NCBI RefSeq assembly: GCF_001552615.1
Contig: NZ_BCRN01000009.1
Span: 1 to 64,000 of the forward strand
DNA: 64,000 nt
Source: Millisia brevis NBRC 105863
Lineage (GTDB): Bacteria > Actinomycetota > Actinomycetes > Mycobacteriales > Mycobacteriaceae
Direction: 5' to 3'
The notes under the pieces are model-generated. The model was not told the origin of the DNA. It worked only from the letters and a program-made list of their open reading frames with translations, and ran no database searches. Both the position numbers and the translations under genes were made by a program. Of this stretch, positions 6,668 through 16,500 are shown in pieces. How positions within the stretch are numbered: position 1 is the first letter of the stretch; each line of letters opens with the position of its first letter.

Positions 6668-9595
6668 TCAGGTCGCGTCGACGATTGCGCCGCCGTTGGG
6701 GCGGCGAACGGTGAACCCGATCCGCGGTGTGGGTTGAGCCGCCAACGGGAGTGCGTAGGCGAAGAGCGTCGCCATATCTCCGGGGTCTACCGGCCCGTCC
6801 TCGGCGCGCTTCATCTGTCGGGTGTGGGGTTCCGGATCGCTGGCGAACAACAGGATCATGCCGCCGCGGGTCGGAGTGCGCAGTCGCTCCGCTGTCGGAC
6901 CCCCGCGACGATCCAGATGACCGGCGATATGTTCGATCGCGTCGCGTTCCCGAACGGCCGTGCCCGTGAATCCGGTGCGGTAGCGCAGTTCCTGACGCTT
7001 GCGCCGCACGACTGGGAGGGGGCGCGGAAAGCCCTTGACCTCGATCGGTGCACGGGTCTTGGGTTGCGGCAGCAGGACGGCGAAGTCCTTCAGTTTGCCG
7101 GACTCGATGGCCTCGACCATCGCCTGACGATGTGGTGCGAACTTCCAGTTCTTGTCCCACACGAATCGCTCGACGATCGACAACACCTCGGCGGCATCGA
7201 CGATCGCGTACGCGGCTTCGAAGGACAGCGGCCGATCATCGGCGCCCATCATCTCGAAGGTGTCGCGATCGGTCATCCGCTCGAGGATCGGTGCGACCAA
7301 CTCGAAGTGCATCCGGTTGTTCGCCCCGTCACCGCGAGGCGGCTGCATCGTGAAGCTGAAGGACTGCCCGCCTACCGCACGGAGACTCTCCTCGGCGTTG
7401 AACATCTTCTTCCGGTCGGTGGGTCGCAACCAGGGTAGTTGCTGGAACACCATCGGCGGCACATCGCGCGGCGTGATCATCGGCGCCCCGGCCGAGTTGA
7501 GACCGGAGAACCGGGTCAACTCGGCCCGGAAGTCCTCTTCGTCGCGAACGACCGCGGCGAACGCCTCGTACATGTCGTAGTGGCTGTTGCCGGCGCCCGC
7601 GGCGTTGCGCAGGATGAACAGGCGCACCAGGTCTCGGTAGCCGCGCCGGAAGCCGAACCAGCGACCGACCTGCATCAGCGTGTCGGCCATCTGGATGCGA
7701 CGCGAATAGTACGAAACGGTCAGACCCTCGACGGTGAACCCCCGGCTGAGCTTGGCTCCGCCGACGAGAATCCTCCACACGTCCCGGTGCTGAAAATCGA
7801 GTTCCTCTGTTTCGTAGTCCTTTTCGGCCTGACCGTTCACAATGATGACCGGTCCCGATCCCTCCGAGATCCGATCGATCGCCTCTCCGATGTAGGGCTC
7901 GAGGTCATCGAAGGATGCCGGCGTGGGCACGCCGGGCTCGGCGCGCACCGCACTGACCGGCGCAAAATCGTTCTCCCACAACCGCTCCAATCTCGCAAGA
8001 CCGGTGGCCGAGCTGTAACCCGCGGTATTCCACAGGGCCCGGAAATCGTCCGCGAGATCCTGATGCTCCCCGGTGTACACGGACTGGTGGACCAACATGG
8101 TGTGGTGCCGGAAGGTCAGGTCCGAATGCTCTCGGCGGTAGAGCTTGACCGCCCCGGACAGGACAAAGGAATCGACGGCGTCGAGTTGATCCGCGCGAGT
8201 GTCCTGTTCGGTTGTCGGCGCCATATCACGGACGAAGGCTGCCTTGTTGGACAGCGCCGGATCGCGGGACGCCTCCGGATCATCGATGATCTCCGGTCCG
8301 TCGTGGAAGTCGGCGCCGCCCATGTATCCGACCGGGCGAGTCAGACTGACGATGAAGTCCGAAGGGAAGATACCGGCGGCATCGTCGGGGTCGACGAAGA
8401 CGTTCGCGAACGGGGTCGCGGTGTACCCGACGTACTGGGCCCGGTCGAGCAGTTCGAGCAGGTCCGCGATGCGCTGATTGATCGCGGTGCGTTCCTTCCT
8501 GTCCGCGGTGTTCTTCGCGGGATCGATCGTATTGATCGACGCCTGGTCGGCCTCGTCGTCGATGATCAAGGTGGGAACCTGACGGACATCGCCCGGCGCC
8601 TTACTCAGGTCGTCCACCAGCTTCTTGAGCACCGTGGAGTTCTTCTTCAGCACCGCGAGACGCACATTCGACCGGTATAGGTTCGCCGGATCATGCAGCG
8701 GCAGAGCCGGATCCGCCAGTTCGTAGTGCAGGGCGGTAATGCCCTTGCGCAGCGCCTTGTAGTCGTCGACCGATCCGGTGAGCCGGTGGATGGCGGGCAC
8801 CCCCGACGAAGAGTGCGGATCGAATTCGTGCTCGAGGAAGTTCGACCATTCGGGGTCGCCGGCGTAGTCGGTATCGGCTCCGATGTTCTGTCGACCGACG
8901 AGTTCCATATCGATGCGGCGCTGGGTTTGGCTGCGCAGCAGTTCGATCGTCCCGGTCAGCACGATGATCAGCCGGTAACCGGCGTCGATCGCCTTTGCCG
9001 TCACCCCGGTGAAGTTGGCGGTCTTTCCACTCTGGACGTAGCCGACCACCAGCCCCTTCGCCTGATACGGCTCGTCGCGGGTGGGATCGGCCAGCCGCCG
9101 CACCACCTCGGTGGTCGCGACGTCCAGGCCACCGATCGTCTCGTCGGTCCAGCGCTTGTCTTCGAGGGTGCGTCGGTAGGCGCGCCAGTAGAAGTTGTCG
9201 CCGGCCCGGCGTTCTGGGTCGTACCAGGGTTCCCAGGGTTGCGGAGCGGCGATCACCACCGGTCGATCCGCGGACGGATAGGCGCTGTTCAGCAGGTCGT
9301 GGACCTCGGCGGGGAGGCCGAGGCGCAGGTAGATGTCGGCTCGGCGGTCGAGGCTGCCCGGCGGCGTACCGGTCGACCACTCGGCGACCGCTTCGGCATC
9401 CCAGGTCCGCAGGCTGTTCGCCACCCGGGTGTGCAGGGCCTTGACACCCTCGTCGAGCAGGGCGTCGACGACGATGGCGATATCGACGTCTGCGAATTCG
9501 GTGTTCCGCAAGCGGTATCGAATCTGCGGGAGGATCTCGTCCGGAGGATACTCGCCGAACTCCCGGGCGATCGCGTCAATCAAGAGCGTGCTCAC
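6668..9595 (-). CDS. Z1 domain protein (superfamily II helicase-like ATPase/endonuclease family)
   Basis: A 975-residue protein. The P-loop-like GYVQSGKTANF lies near residue 200, DEAD-like LIIDDEADQAS near 350, GYTATPFANV near 400, and GGAKLSRGFTVEGL and MQVGRWFGFRRG near 620-650. These are the hallmarks of Z1 proteins, which Iyer and Aravind linked to restriction-modification and MutL/MORC-type ATPases. In Mza defence loci a Z1 protein works with a MutL-like ATPase, a DUF protein and AIPR. Here it overlaps the upstream GHKL gene by 20 bases. The N-terminal 150 residues are helical with no known domain. No separate nuclease or methyltransferase lies nearby, so any cleavage would have to reside here or in the 163-residue protein. 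Confidence 0.9.
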   Translation of the reverse strand: MSTLLIDAIAREFGEYPPDEILPQIRYRLRNTEFADVDIAIVVDALLDEGVKALHTRVANSLRTWDAEAVAEWSTGTPPGSLDRRADIYLRLGLPAEVHDLLNSAYPSADRPVVIAAPQPWEPWYDPERRAGDNFYWRAYRRTLEDKRWTDETIGGLDVATTEVVRRLADPTRDEPYQAKGLVVGYVQSGKTANFTGVTAKAIDAGYRLIIVLTGTIELLRSQTQRRIDMELVGRQNIGADTDYAGDPEWSNFLEHEFDPHSSSGVPAIHRLTGSVDDYKALRKGITALHYELADPALPLHDPANLYRSNVRLAVLKKNSTVLKKLVDDLSKAPGDVRQVPTLIIDDEADQASINTIDPAKNTADRKERTAINQRIADLLELLDRAQYVGYTATPFANVFVDPDDAAGIFPSDFIVSLTRPVGYMGGADFHDGPEIIDDPEASRDPALSNKAAFVRDMAPTTEQDTRADQLDAVDSFVLSGAVKLYRREHSDLTFRHHTMLVHQSVYTGEHQDLADDFRALWNTAGYSSATGLARLERLWENDFAPVSAVRAEPGVPTPASFDDLEPYIGEAIDRISEGSGPVIIVNGQAEKDYETEELDFQHRDVWRILVGGAKLSRGFTVEGLTVSYYSRRIQMADTLMQVGRWFGFRRGYRDLVRLFILRNAAGAGNSHYDMYEAFAAVVRDEEDFRAELTRFSGLNSAGAPMITPRDVPPMVFQQLPWLRPTDRKKMFNAEESLRAVGGQSFSFTMQPPRGDGANNRMHFELVAPILERMTDRDTFEMMGADDRPLSFEAAYAIVDAAEVLSIVERFVWDKNWKFAPHRQAMVEAIESGKLKDFAVLLPQPKTRAPIEVKGFPRPLPVVRRKRQELRYRTGFTGTAVRERDAIEHIAGHLDRRGGPTAERLRTPTRGGMILLFASDPEPHTRQMKRAEDGPVDPGDMATLFAYALPLAAQPTPRIGFTVRRPNGGAIVDAT

Positions 9596-11075
9596 GCCGG
9601 GCCTCCTGCTGTTCGATGTGGCTCGTTACCGCCGCGATCAGGATGTTCTGCCATGCCCGGAGGCGATCGGTCTTCGCGCGGCCGAGTCGCGTGCCGGAGA
9701 ACAGATCCTCGGCGAGAAGGTAGACGAGGCTGCGCAGGACCGGCGCATCGGTATCGGCGGCGCTGCGGTATCCGACCAGCGCCCGGCGGAAGCGGGCGTT
9801 GAGCCACAGGGTGCGCTGCTCGAGGTTGACCTCGAAGAAGCTGTCGCGCGCGAGCACTCGCCAGCCGATGCGTACCGCATCGGCGTCGGCATCGAACTCG
9901 ACGGAATCGGTGATCTCGTCCAGCACGTCCTCGGGGAGGCCGGATTCCGGTTCGACGAGGGTCACGGGTCGAGGTTGGTGTCGCCGCGCGTTGCGAACGA
10001 GTTCACCCGCGTCTGACAGGTACCAGCCGCGCGGCCCACCCAGAGCGGTCCGCAAGGCATCGATCGCGTTGGCGGTCAAGGTGATTCCGGACTTCTCCGG
10101 GTTGATGACCACGTGTTGCTCGACCGCCGGAGTCATGTCGATCACCACGCGCGCGGGGGCGAAGTCGGGGCGAGCGTGCCACAGGTCGCTCCAGCCACCG
10201 ATCTGCAAGAGCCGATCGTGGCGGTAGACGTACAGCCCCTGCCGGTCGCGGCCGGGCGCACCGTACAGCCGAAATCGCGGGCTCGTATCGCGGGCCGGCC
10301 ACAGATGAGCGGTCGCGGTCAGGTCGGTCCCGGGCAACGGCACGGTGATCGGCCGCGGATAGTCTGCACGGCCGGGCGCGGTGTAGCCGAACGGATCGAT
10401 CGCCGATACGGTACGACTCGCGCCGGGCCGACCGAGCGCGACATCGAAGACGTCGATCGTGATGCGCAGTCCCCGTTCGATCAGCCGGTGAAAAACCACG
10501 CCGAGGTGGGTGCGCAGATCCGCGATGGTCGACTCGAGCCAGGCGATGCGATCGGCATCGTCCTCGACCGTCAGGAAGGTACGGACATCGTGCCAGTCGA
10601 CGATGGTGCCGGTGACCATCGGGAAACGTGGTCGCGCACCGGCGATCCGGCGCTCGGCTTCCGCCGGGTCCTCGATTCGCACCTCGTCCGGCGCGGAACG
10701 GTGCAGTGTGCGACCGACCGGGGCGGAACCTGCCGCGACGGTCCAGACCGTGTAGCGGTCGGCCTGGCTGAAGCTCGAAGCGCCCAGACCGACACCGAAG
10801 TGCCCCAGATCCGTCGGGCCGTAGGTGTCCCGCGGCTGGTAGGTCACCGCGCGTGCCAGCGTAGCTTCGGTCATTCCGTGTCCGTCGTCGATGATCCGCA
10901 GGCCCTCGACGCGGGGACCGTCCTGCAGGAATCGCACCAGCACGTGGCCGGCATCCGCATCGATCGAATTGTCGATCAGGTCGGCGACGGCGGTCGGCAG
11001 CGTGTGGTGACGCCCGAGAGCTGCGGCGATCCGACCGGTCGACGTCGTGGGCGCCCCGGTGTCGGCAGGAGTCAT
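9576..11075 (-). CDS. GHKL (Hsp90/MutL/MORC-like) ATPase
   Basis: A 499-residue protein whose N-terminal 200 residues carry the GHKL fold: N-box AVADLIDNSIDA, G1 box IIDDGHGM and G2 box DLGHFGVGLGASSF. The usual catalytic Glu of the N-box is Asp here. The rest (about 220-499) is a transducer-like beta-rich region with no recognised nuclease. The start at 11075 is set by a 4-base ATGA overlap with the upstream stop; a longer open frame reads through the neighbouring gene and is not real. MutL/MORC-like ATPases paired with Z1 proteins are known from prokaryotic restriction and defence operons and probably act as DNA clamps. The function is inferred from context. Confidence 0.88.
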   Translation of the reverse strand: MTPADTGAPTTSTGRIAAALGRHHTLPTAVADLIDNSIDADAGHVLVRFLQDGPRVEGLRIIDDGHGMTEATLARAVTYQPRDTYGPTDLGHFGVGLGASSFSQADRYTVWTVAAGSAPVGRTLHRSAPDEVRIEDPAEAERRIAGARPRFPMVTGTIVDWHDVRTFLTVEDDADRIAWLESTIADLRTHLGVVFHRLIERGLRITIDVFDVALGRPGASRTVSAIDPFGYTAPGRADYPRPITVPLPGTDLTATAHLWPARDTSPRFRLYGAPGRDRQGLYVYRHDRLLQIGGWSDLWHARPDFAPARVVIDMTPAVEQHVVINPEKSGITLTANAIDALRTALGGPRGWYLSDAGELVRNARRHQPRPVTLVEPESGLPEDVLDEITDSVEFDADADAVRIGWRVLARDSFFEVNLEQRTLWLNARFRRALVGYRSAADTDAPVLRSLVYLLAEDLFSGTRLGRAKTDRLRAWQNILIAAVTSHIEQQEARREHALD

Positions 11076-13096
11076 CCGACGTGATCCTCTGCCGCGCATA
11101 TCGTCTGGAGGTAGGGCAGCACCGGATCGTGGGCGCGAGCGCCATACGCTTCCAGAATCCGCGCGGGCCCAGCGTCCTCGGCCAGGCCGATCGCCACAGC
11201 CAGGGCACGCAGTCCCGCGTCGCGGCTGATCGAGGGTGTGGTGCGGCCGATCGTCGCGAGGGCATGGTCGAGCGGACGCCCGGACCGGGCGACGCGGGGT
11301 GCCGGTTGGATATCGAAACTGCCGTCGTCGTCGAATAGCAGGAAGACGACATCGCCGGGATCGGAGTCGAGTTCGGCGAGGAAGCGGCGGATCGTTCCAC
11401 AGGTGGGCTGCATCCCGGTGAAGCGCACCGTCTGGGGACCGAGGCGACTGTCGAGCGTCGCTGTCGTACCGGGGGCGCATCCGACCGCGGTGGCCACTCC
11501 GCCGGGGATCGCGAATCCGGATCCGCGCAGGTGGTCGAGGGTCAGCACCAATCGATAGCGCCAACCGTCGGCGGTGCGATAGAGCCCGCGGGTACGTTCG
11601 GGCGCGGCCGGGCGACGTTCTCTACGGCGCGGCGTCTGCCCGCCCTTCGCGGGAGCACCCGGATCGGCGCCCGGCGACCCGACCTCGGTCGGCTGTGCGA
11701 CCGGCAGGGAAAACGGGATCGGTTCGGTGGCGACCGCGTCGAGGATTCCCACCGGAACCTCGAGGGGAACGGCGGCTCCGGCGACCGCTACGGATGCATC
11801 GTCGGCAGCTTCCTCGATCAGACCCCCGGGTCGCTCGTCCGAGGACGGACCGTGCTCCGCAACGGGACTGTTCTCGGTCGGTAGGGGGATGGCGCACCAA
11901 TTCAACCACGCCGCGCACTCCTCGGGCGGCATGCCGAGGACCGCGGCGATCTCCGCCGTCGTCGCCGATCCCTCCTCGTCGGCCAACTCCGCCAGCAGGT
12001 CCACCGTGTGCTGCTTCGCCGCCCGCACGTTCGGTGCCGCCGCCCAGCCGTCGGTCACCTCGAAGATGTCGTCGAACCGATCGAGCGCGAACCACAGCGG
12101 AACCTCGAACGACGACACCGGCGCGGCGAGTTCCGGGTGACGCTCGATCAGTCGGTCCAGACGGGCGACCGGCCGCATATCCATCCGGATACTCGCGAGC
12201 AGAGTGCCGGCGGCGGTGCCAAAATCGCACGCGGCAAGAAACTTGCGCTTCATGCCGGATTCGATGCCCGAGGCGCGACCCTTCGAGACGTGCAACGCGA
12301 GCGCCACCCGGCTGAGCGTCTCGGGCTCCCGCGCGAGCAGGCGACGGTCCAGTACGGTCCGCTCGGCCTCGGTGAAGGTGGAGATCAACCGTTCGACCTC
12401 GGCCACCGGATCCCCGATCTTCCGATCCGGGAAATCCTCGGGGGTGATGGCGGAAATCCGGGTGGCTATTTCCTGGATCGCAGCCGGCGATTCGTCGTCG
12501 AGCACGACTGTCAACAATGGCCTGTCACGCAGGCCCCGCAGTTGTCGCCATTGCGCGAACGCTGTCAGGTCACCAAGCAACTGTTCGAGGGCAGGATTTC
12601 CCTCGTCGACGTCGAGGCTCTCGGTCCCCTGCCAGGGGTCGGCGCGCACGCTGATGCGCAGGAGCGCGTACGCGACCTCCGCTACGGTCTCCTCGCCGGT
12701 GCCGCGAACGGCAAACAGTTCACCGGCGGTCATCCGAAGCAGCGGGGCAACCGTGCCGGCGTTGATGGCACGTTGGATGGTCGTCGTCGCCACCGGACCG
12801 GCATCGAGGGCGGTAACCGGAAATGCCGTCGGCACTTTCGGAAAAGCTTCGGCGAGCGCAAGAGTCTTGTGGTGGGCGACGAAGAGGTCGGCCAACTCCC
12901 CCAGAATCGTCTCGAGGTCCGTTTCGGAGGCGGTAACAGCCGGACTGTCGGCCAGCCACCAGTCGGACGGTTCGGCGAGTCGCTCCAACTGCGCAGCCCG
13001 ATCGGAGACGTAGTCGTCCAACCAGGGGAACAGGTCGACCCACACGGCGGCTGTCAAAGCTGAGGAAGTCGGCTGTATTGCGCCGAGCACCGACAC
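11072..13096 (-). CDS. RNAP alpha-CTD / sigma-region-4-like chimera, first gene of the Z1 operon
   Basis: About 674 residues with an unusual arrangement. Near residues 120-170 a segment (TIQRAINAGTVAPLLRM..., then GELFAVRGTGEETVAEVAYALLRI) matches the helix-hairpin-helix pattern of the RNA polymerase alpha C-terminal domain. Near 250-310, FTEAERTVLDRRLL...LSRVALALHVSKGRASGIESGM resembles sigma-70 region 4. A further HTH-like stretch (TTAEIAAVLGMPPEECAAWL) sits near 400. A Pro/Ala-rich linker then leads to a C-terminal domain of about 150 residues (GLYRTADGWRYRLVLTLDHLRG...). A GTG at 13096 or 13090 after GAGGGGA is preferred; the open frame to 13240 lacks protein-like composition. It may sense or recruit RNA polymerase or DNA; no function is proven. 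Confidence 0.8.
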   Translation of the reverse strand: MSVLGAIQPTSSALTAAVWVDLFPWLDDYVSDRAAQLERLAEPSDWWLADSPAVTASETDLETILGELADLFVAHHKTLALAEAFPKVPTAFPVTALDAGPVATTTIQRAINAGTVAPLLRMTAGELFAVRGTGEETVAEVAYALLRISVRADPWQGTESLDVDEGNPALEQLLGDLTAFAQWRQLRGLRDRPLLTVVLDDESPAAIQEIATRISAITPEDFPDRKIGDPVAEVERLISTFTEAERTVLDRRLLAREPETLSRVALALHVSKGRASGIESGMKRKFLAACDFGTAAGTLLASIRMDMRPVARLDRLIERHPELAAPVSSFEVPLWFALDRFDDIFEVTDGWAAAPNVRAAKQHTVDLLAELADEEGSATTAEIAAVLGMPPEECAAWLNWCAIPLPTENSPVAEHGPSSDERPGGLIEEAADDASVAVAGAAVPLEVPVGILDAVATEPIPFSLPVAQPTEVGSPGADPGAPAKGGQTPRRRERRPAAPERTRGLYRTADGWRYRLVLTLDHLRGSGFAIPGGVATAVGCAPGTTATLDSRLGPQTVRFTGMQPTCGTIRRFLAELDSDPGDVVFLLFDDDGSFDIQPAPRVARSGRPLDHALATIGRTTPSISRDAGLRALAVAIGLAEDAGPARILEAYGARAHDPVLPYLQTICAAEDHVG

Positions 13097-13535
13097 TCTC
13101 CCCTCGCCCGTCAACAGACCGATCTGACAATAGTTGAAACTACGCCATTCCTCCAGCCCGGGCCGCGCCGCACAGTCCGATCGAGCTTCGCGGCCCTCCA
13201 CCATTCGGCGATTTCCGCGTGTCCGCCCATCCAGACACATGGTCCAAGCTATCCGGAGCTATCGCACTCGGTGCTCGGACTACCGGCTGATGCACCTGAA
13301 GGGACTCCGTCAACTCGCCGAGGACCGGCGTTGTCGCGCGCACGGTGGGGTCGGCCTGCGGCGCGCAAGCCTCGCCATCGCCCGCCACGACGCGGCTATC
13401 GGTAAGTCGCACGGGCCAGCGTGGGCCCACCGACCTACCCACGCCCTGGCCTCCGGCTACCGACTTCGAGGTGGTTACGCCATCTCGACTCACGCATGTC
13501 GGGTTGCATGCGTCACAGTCGCTGCAACAGATCTT
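13097..13535. other. Intergenic region between the Z1 operon and the distal end of the CRISPR array
   Basis: About 440 bases with no convincing gene. It must hold the promoter of the five-gene minus-strand operon. I see an AT-rich patch at 13126-13142 (CTGACAATAGTTGAAAC) that could supply a promoter element, but no clear -35/-10 pair. Open frames here have atypical residue composition. Confidence 0.5.
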
Positions 13536-16500
13536 GCTTCAACGTGACTCCCTATTTTCGACGGAGATCAGCAGCCCGGCCCCCGCGCCGAGGAAGACCG
13601 TTCAACTCGTGCTTCAATGTGGCTCCGTCATTTCGACGGAGATCAGCCGGTCGTCGAGAACGACCCGCCACCACCGCCGCCGCCGCTTCAATGTGGCTCC
13701 GTCATTCCGACGGAGATCAGCCGGAGCGCAGGCATGAATCCCAACCAAGACCCGAGTGCTTCAATGTGGCTCCGTCATTTCGACGGAGATCAGCACATCA
13801 CCCACACCTACCTGGCGGCCACCAGCAGCCAGGCTTCAATGTGGCTCCGTCATTTCGACGGAGATCAGCGATGGCGCAAGGAAAACAACGTTTGATAGTG
13901 TTGCATGCTTCAATTTGGCTCCGTCATTTCGACGGAGATCAGCGAGGAGGTGTTCGGGCGTCCGTGCCCGCATCCCATCGCTTCAATGTGGCTCCGTCAT
14001 TTCGACGGAGATCAGATAGCAGCTCGGTTCACCCCCGCCGGCGACTGGTCGCTTCAATGTGGCTCCGTCATTTCGACGGAGATCAGCCGGCCGATCCGCG
14101 GACCGTGCGCCGAATCCTGGCGGCTTCAATGTGGCTCCGTCATTTCGACGGAGATCAGCAGTTACTCGCCCGAGTCGCTGTTCGTCGACCCATCGGCGCT
14201 TCAATGTGGCTCCGTCATTTCGACGGAGATCAGCCATCACCCGCGCCCTACCCCGCGACCGATTCCTCGCCGCTTCAATGTGGCTCCGTCATTTCGACGG
14301 AGATCAGACAGCCGCACGGCCAGCGGTGCGGTAGCAACAACCGCCCTGCTTCAATGTGGCTCCGTCATTTCGACGGAGATCAGGAGCCCATGGCCGCCAG
14401 CGCAGACGCCGACCAGATCGCTGCTTCAATGTGGCTCCGTCATTTCGACGGAGATCAGCAGCTCGCGACGTTCTCCACGTCGGCGACGTGGACGGCTTCA
14501 ATGTGGCTCCGTCATTTCGACGGAGATCAGCCGCAAGGGGCAGGACTGGGGCAAGGTCGGCACCGATGCTTCAATGTGGCTCCGTCATTTCGACGGAGAT
14601 CAGCCACCGTGCTGCCGAACGACTGCATCACGCTGTTCGGGCTTCAATGTGGCTCCGTCATTTCGACGGAGATCAGCACCGTGCTCGACGAGGACCGGTG
14701 GAAGTGGCTCGGGCTTCAATGTGGCTCCGTCATTTCGACGGAGATCAGAAGCAGGACATCATGGTCGGGTCCGCGGATTTCGTGATGGCTTCAATGTGGC
14801 TCCGTCATTTCGACGGAGATCAGCTGCCTTAATTTCTGGAGAAATATAATTTCTATCTTGCTTCAATGTGGCTCCGTCATTTCGACGGAGATCAGGCGGC
14901 CAACCTCCCGCGCGGTGTCGCATTCGCGACGGTGGCTTCAATGTGGCTCCGTCATTTCGACGGAGATCAGCTGCTGCCACCGGACGCCGCCGAGGTCGGT
15001 GTGCACCTCGCTTCAATGTGGCTCCGTCATTTCGACGGAGATCAGGCCCGGGCGTGTCCGCCTCGACCACGCTCGGGACCGGCTTCAATGTGGCTCCGTC
15101 ATTTCGACGGAGATCAGCCGATCCCCGACGGGCACGGCGGGTACAAGAAGAACAGGCTTCAATGTGGCTCCGTCATTTCGACGGAGATCAGACCAGCGCC
15201 CACCGCGCGCCACCGCCGGGGCACAGCCGGGCTTCAATGTGGCTCCGTCATTTCGACGGAGATCAGCTGCTGTCCGGGATGGGCGCGGAGGTGAAGCGCC
15301 GCCGGCTTCAATGTGGCTCCGTCATTTCGACGGAGATCAGCACCTGCCGCGCGGAGTTCTGGGCCCAGTACAGCCAAAGGCTTCAATGTGGCTCCGTCAT
15401 TTCGACGGAGATCAGCGGAGGATCGTTCGACGGGCACAACTTCGAGTTCTATCGCTTCAATGTGGCTCCGTCATTTCGACGGAGATCAGGCGGAGATTCT
15501 TGCCCAACGGCACCCGGAGCAGGTTCGCTTCAATGTGGCTCCGTCATTTCGACGGAGATCAGCGAGAAGTCGACCACATCCGCAACGTCAAAAGCGGCGG
15601 CTTCAATGTGGCTCCGTCATTTCGACGGAGATCAGCCGTGGTGTCCCGGGGCGCGCTGGTGCTTACGTTCGGCTTCAATGTGGCTCCGTCATTTCGACGG
15701 AGATCAGATTGCGGTCGTTGCTGGCCGACGGTGATTACACCGGGCTTCAATGTGGCTCCGTCATTTCGACGGAGATCAGGAGTTCGCGAATCAGGCCGGT
15801 GAACAGCGATCCGCGGCTTCAATGTGGCTCCGTCATTTCGACGGAGATCAGCGCGGATGCGCCGGCGTCGCCGTTTCCGGCGAAGCCGCTTCAATGTGGC
15901 TCCGTCATTTCGACGGAGATCAGCCGCGAAATCACCGTACGCAAGCCCGGAATCGCCGGGCGCTTCAATGTGGCTCCGTCATTTCGACGGAGATCAGCCC
16001 ACACGAGACAAGGCACTGACATGGTGAACATGGAGCTTCAATGTGGCTCCGTCATTTCGACGGAGATCAGCCGGAGTCGTCGTGGGAGTGGTACCAGCGC
16101 AACTACTGGCTTCAATGTGGCTCCGTCATTTCGACGGAGATCAGGGAGCTTCGGAAGTCTCCGTACGTCGAAGTGATCCTCGAGCTTCAATGTGGCTCCG
16201 TCATTTCGACGGAGATCAGATGGGCGACGCCCGCCGCGCAATCATCACCCCGCCCGCCGCTTCAATGTGGCTCCGTCATTTCGACGGAGATCAGTCACGA
16301 GAATGTCGAAACCGGCGGCGCGGCCGACGCTTCAATGTGGCTCCGTCATTTCGACGGAGATCAGACGCAGGCGGCCAGATCGACCGGCTGGTCCGACACG
16401 CGCTTCAATGTGGCTCCGTCATTTCGACGGAGATCAGCGGGTGAGTTCGACACGTGGCAAGCCGCAATGGAGTTCGCGCTTCAATGTGGCTCCGTCATTT

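Noticed and set aside
11076-11564. N-terminal extension of the GHKL gene
   Set aside because: The extra residues are antipattern Arg/Pro-rich and lie within the upstream gene; the ATGA overlap gives the real start.
13140-13493. 117-codon minus-strand frame between the Z1 operon and the array
   Set aside because: No ribosome-binding site and no protein-like pattern; composition typical of random high-GC frames.
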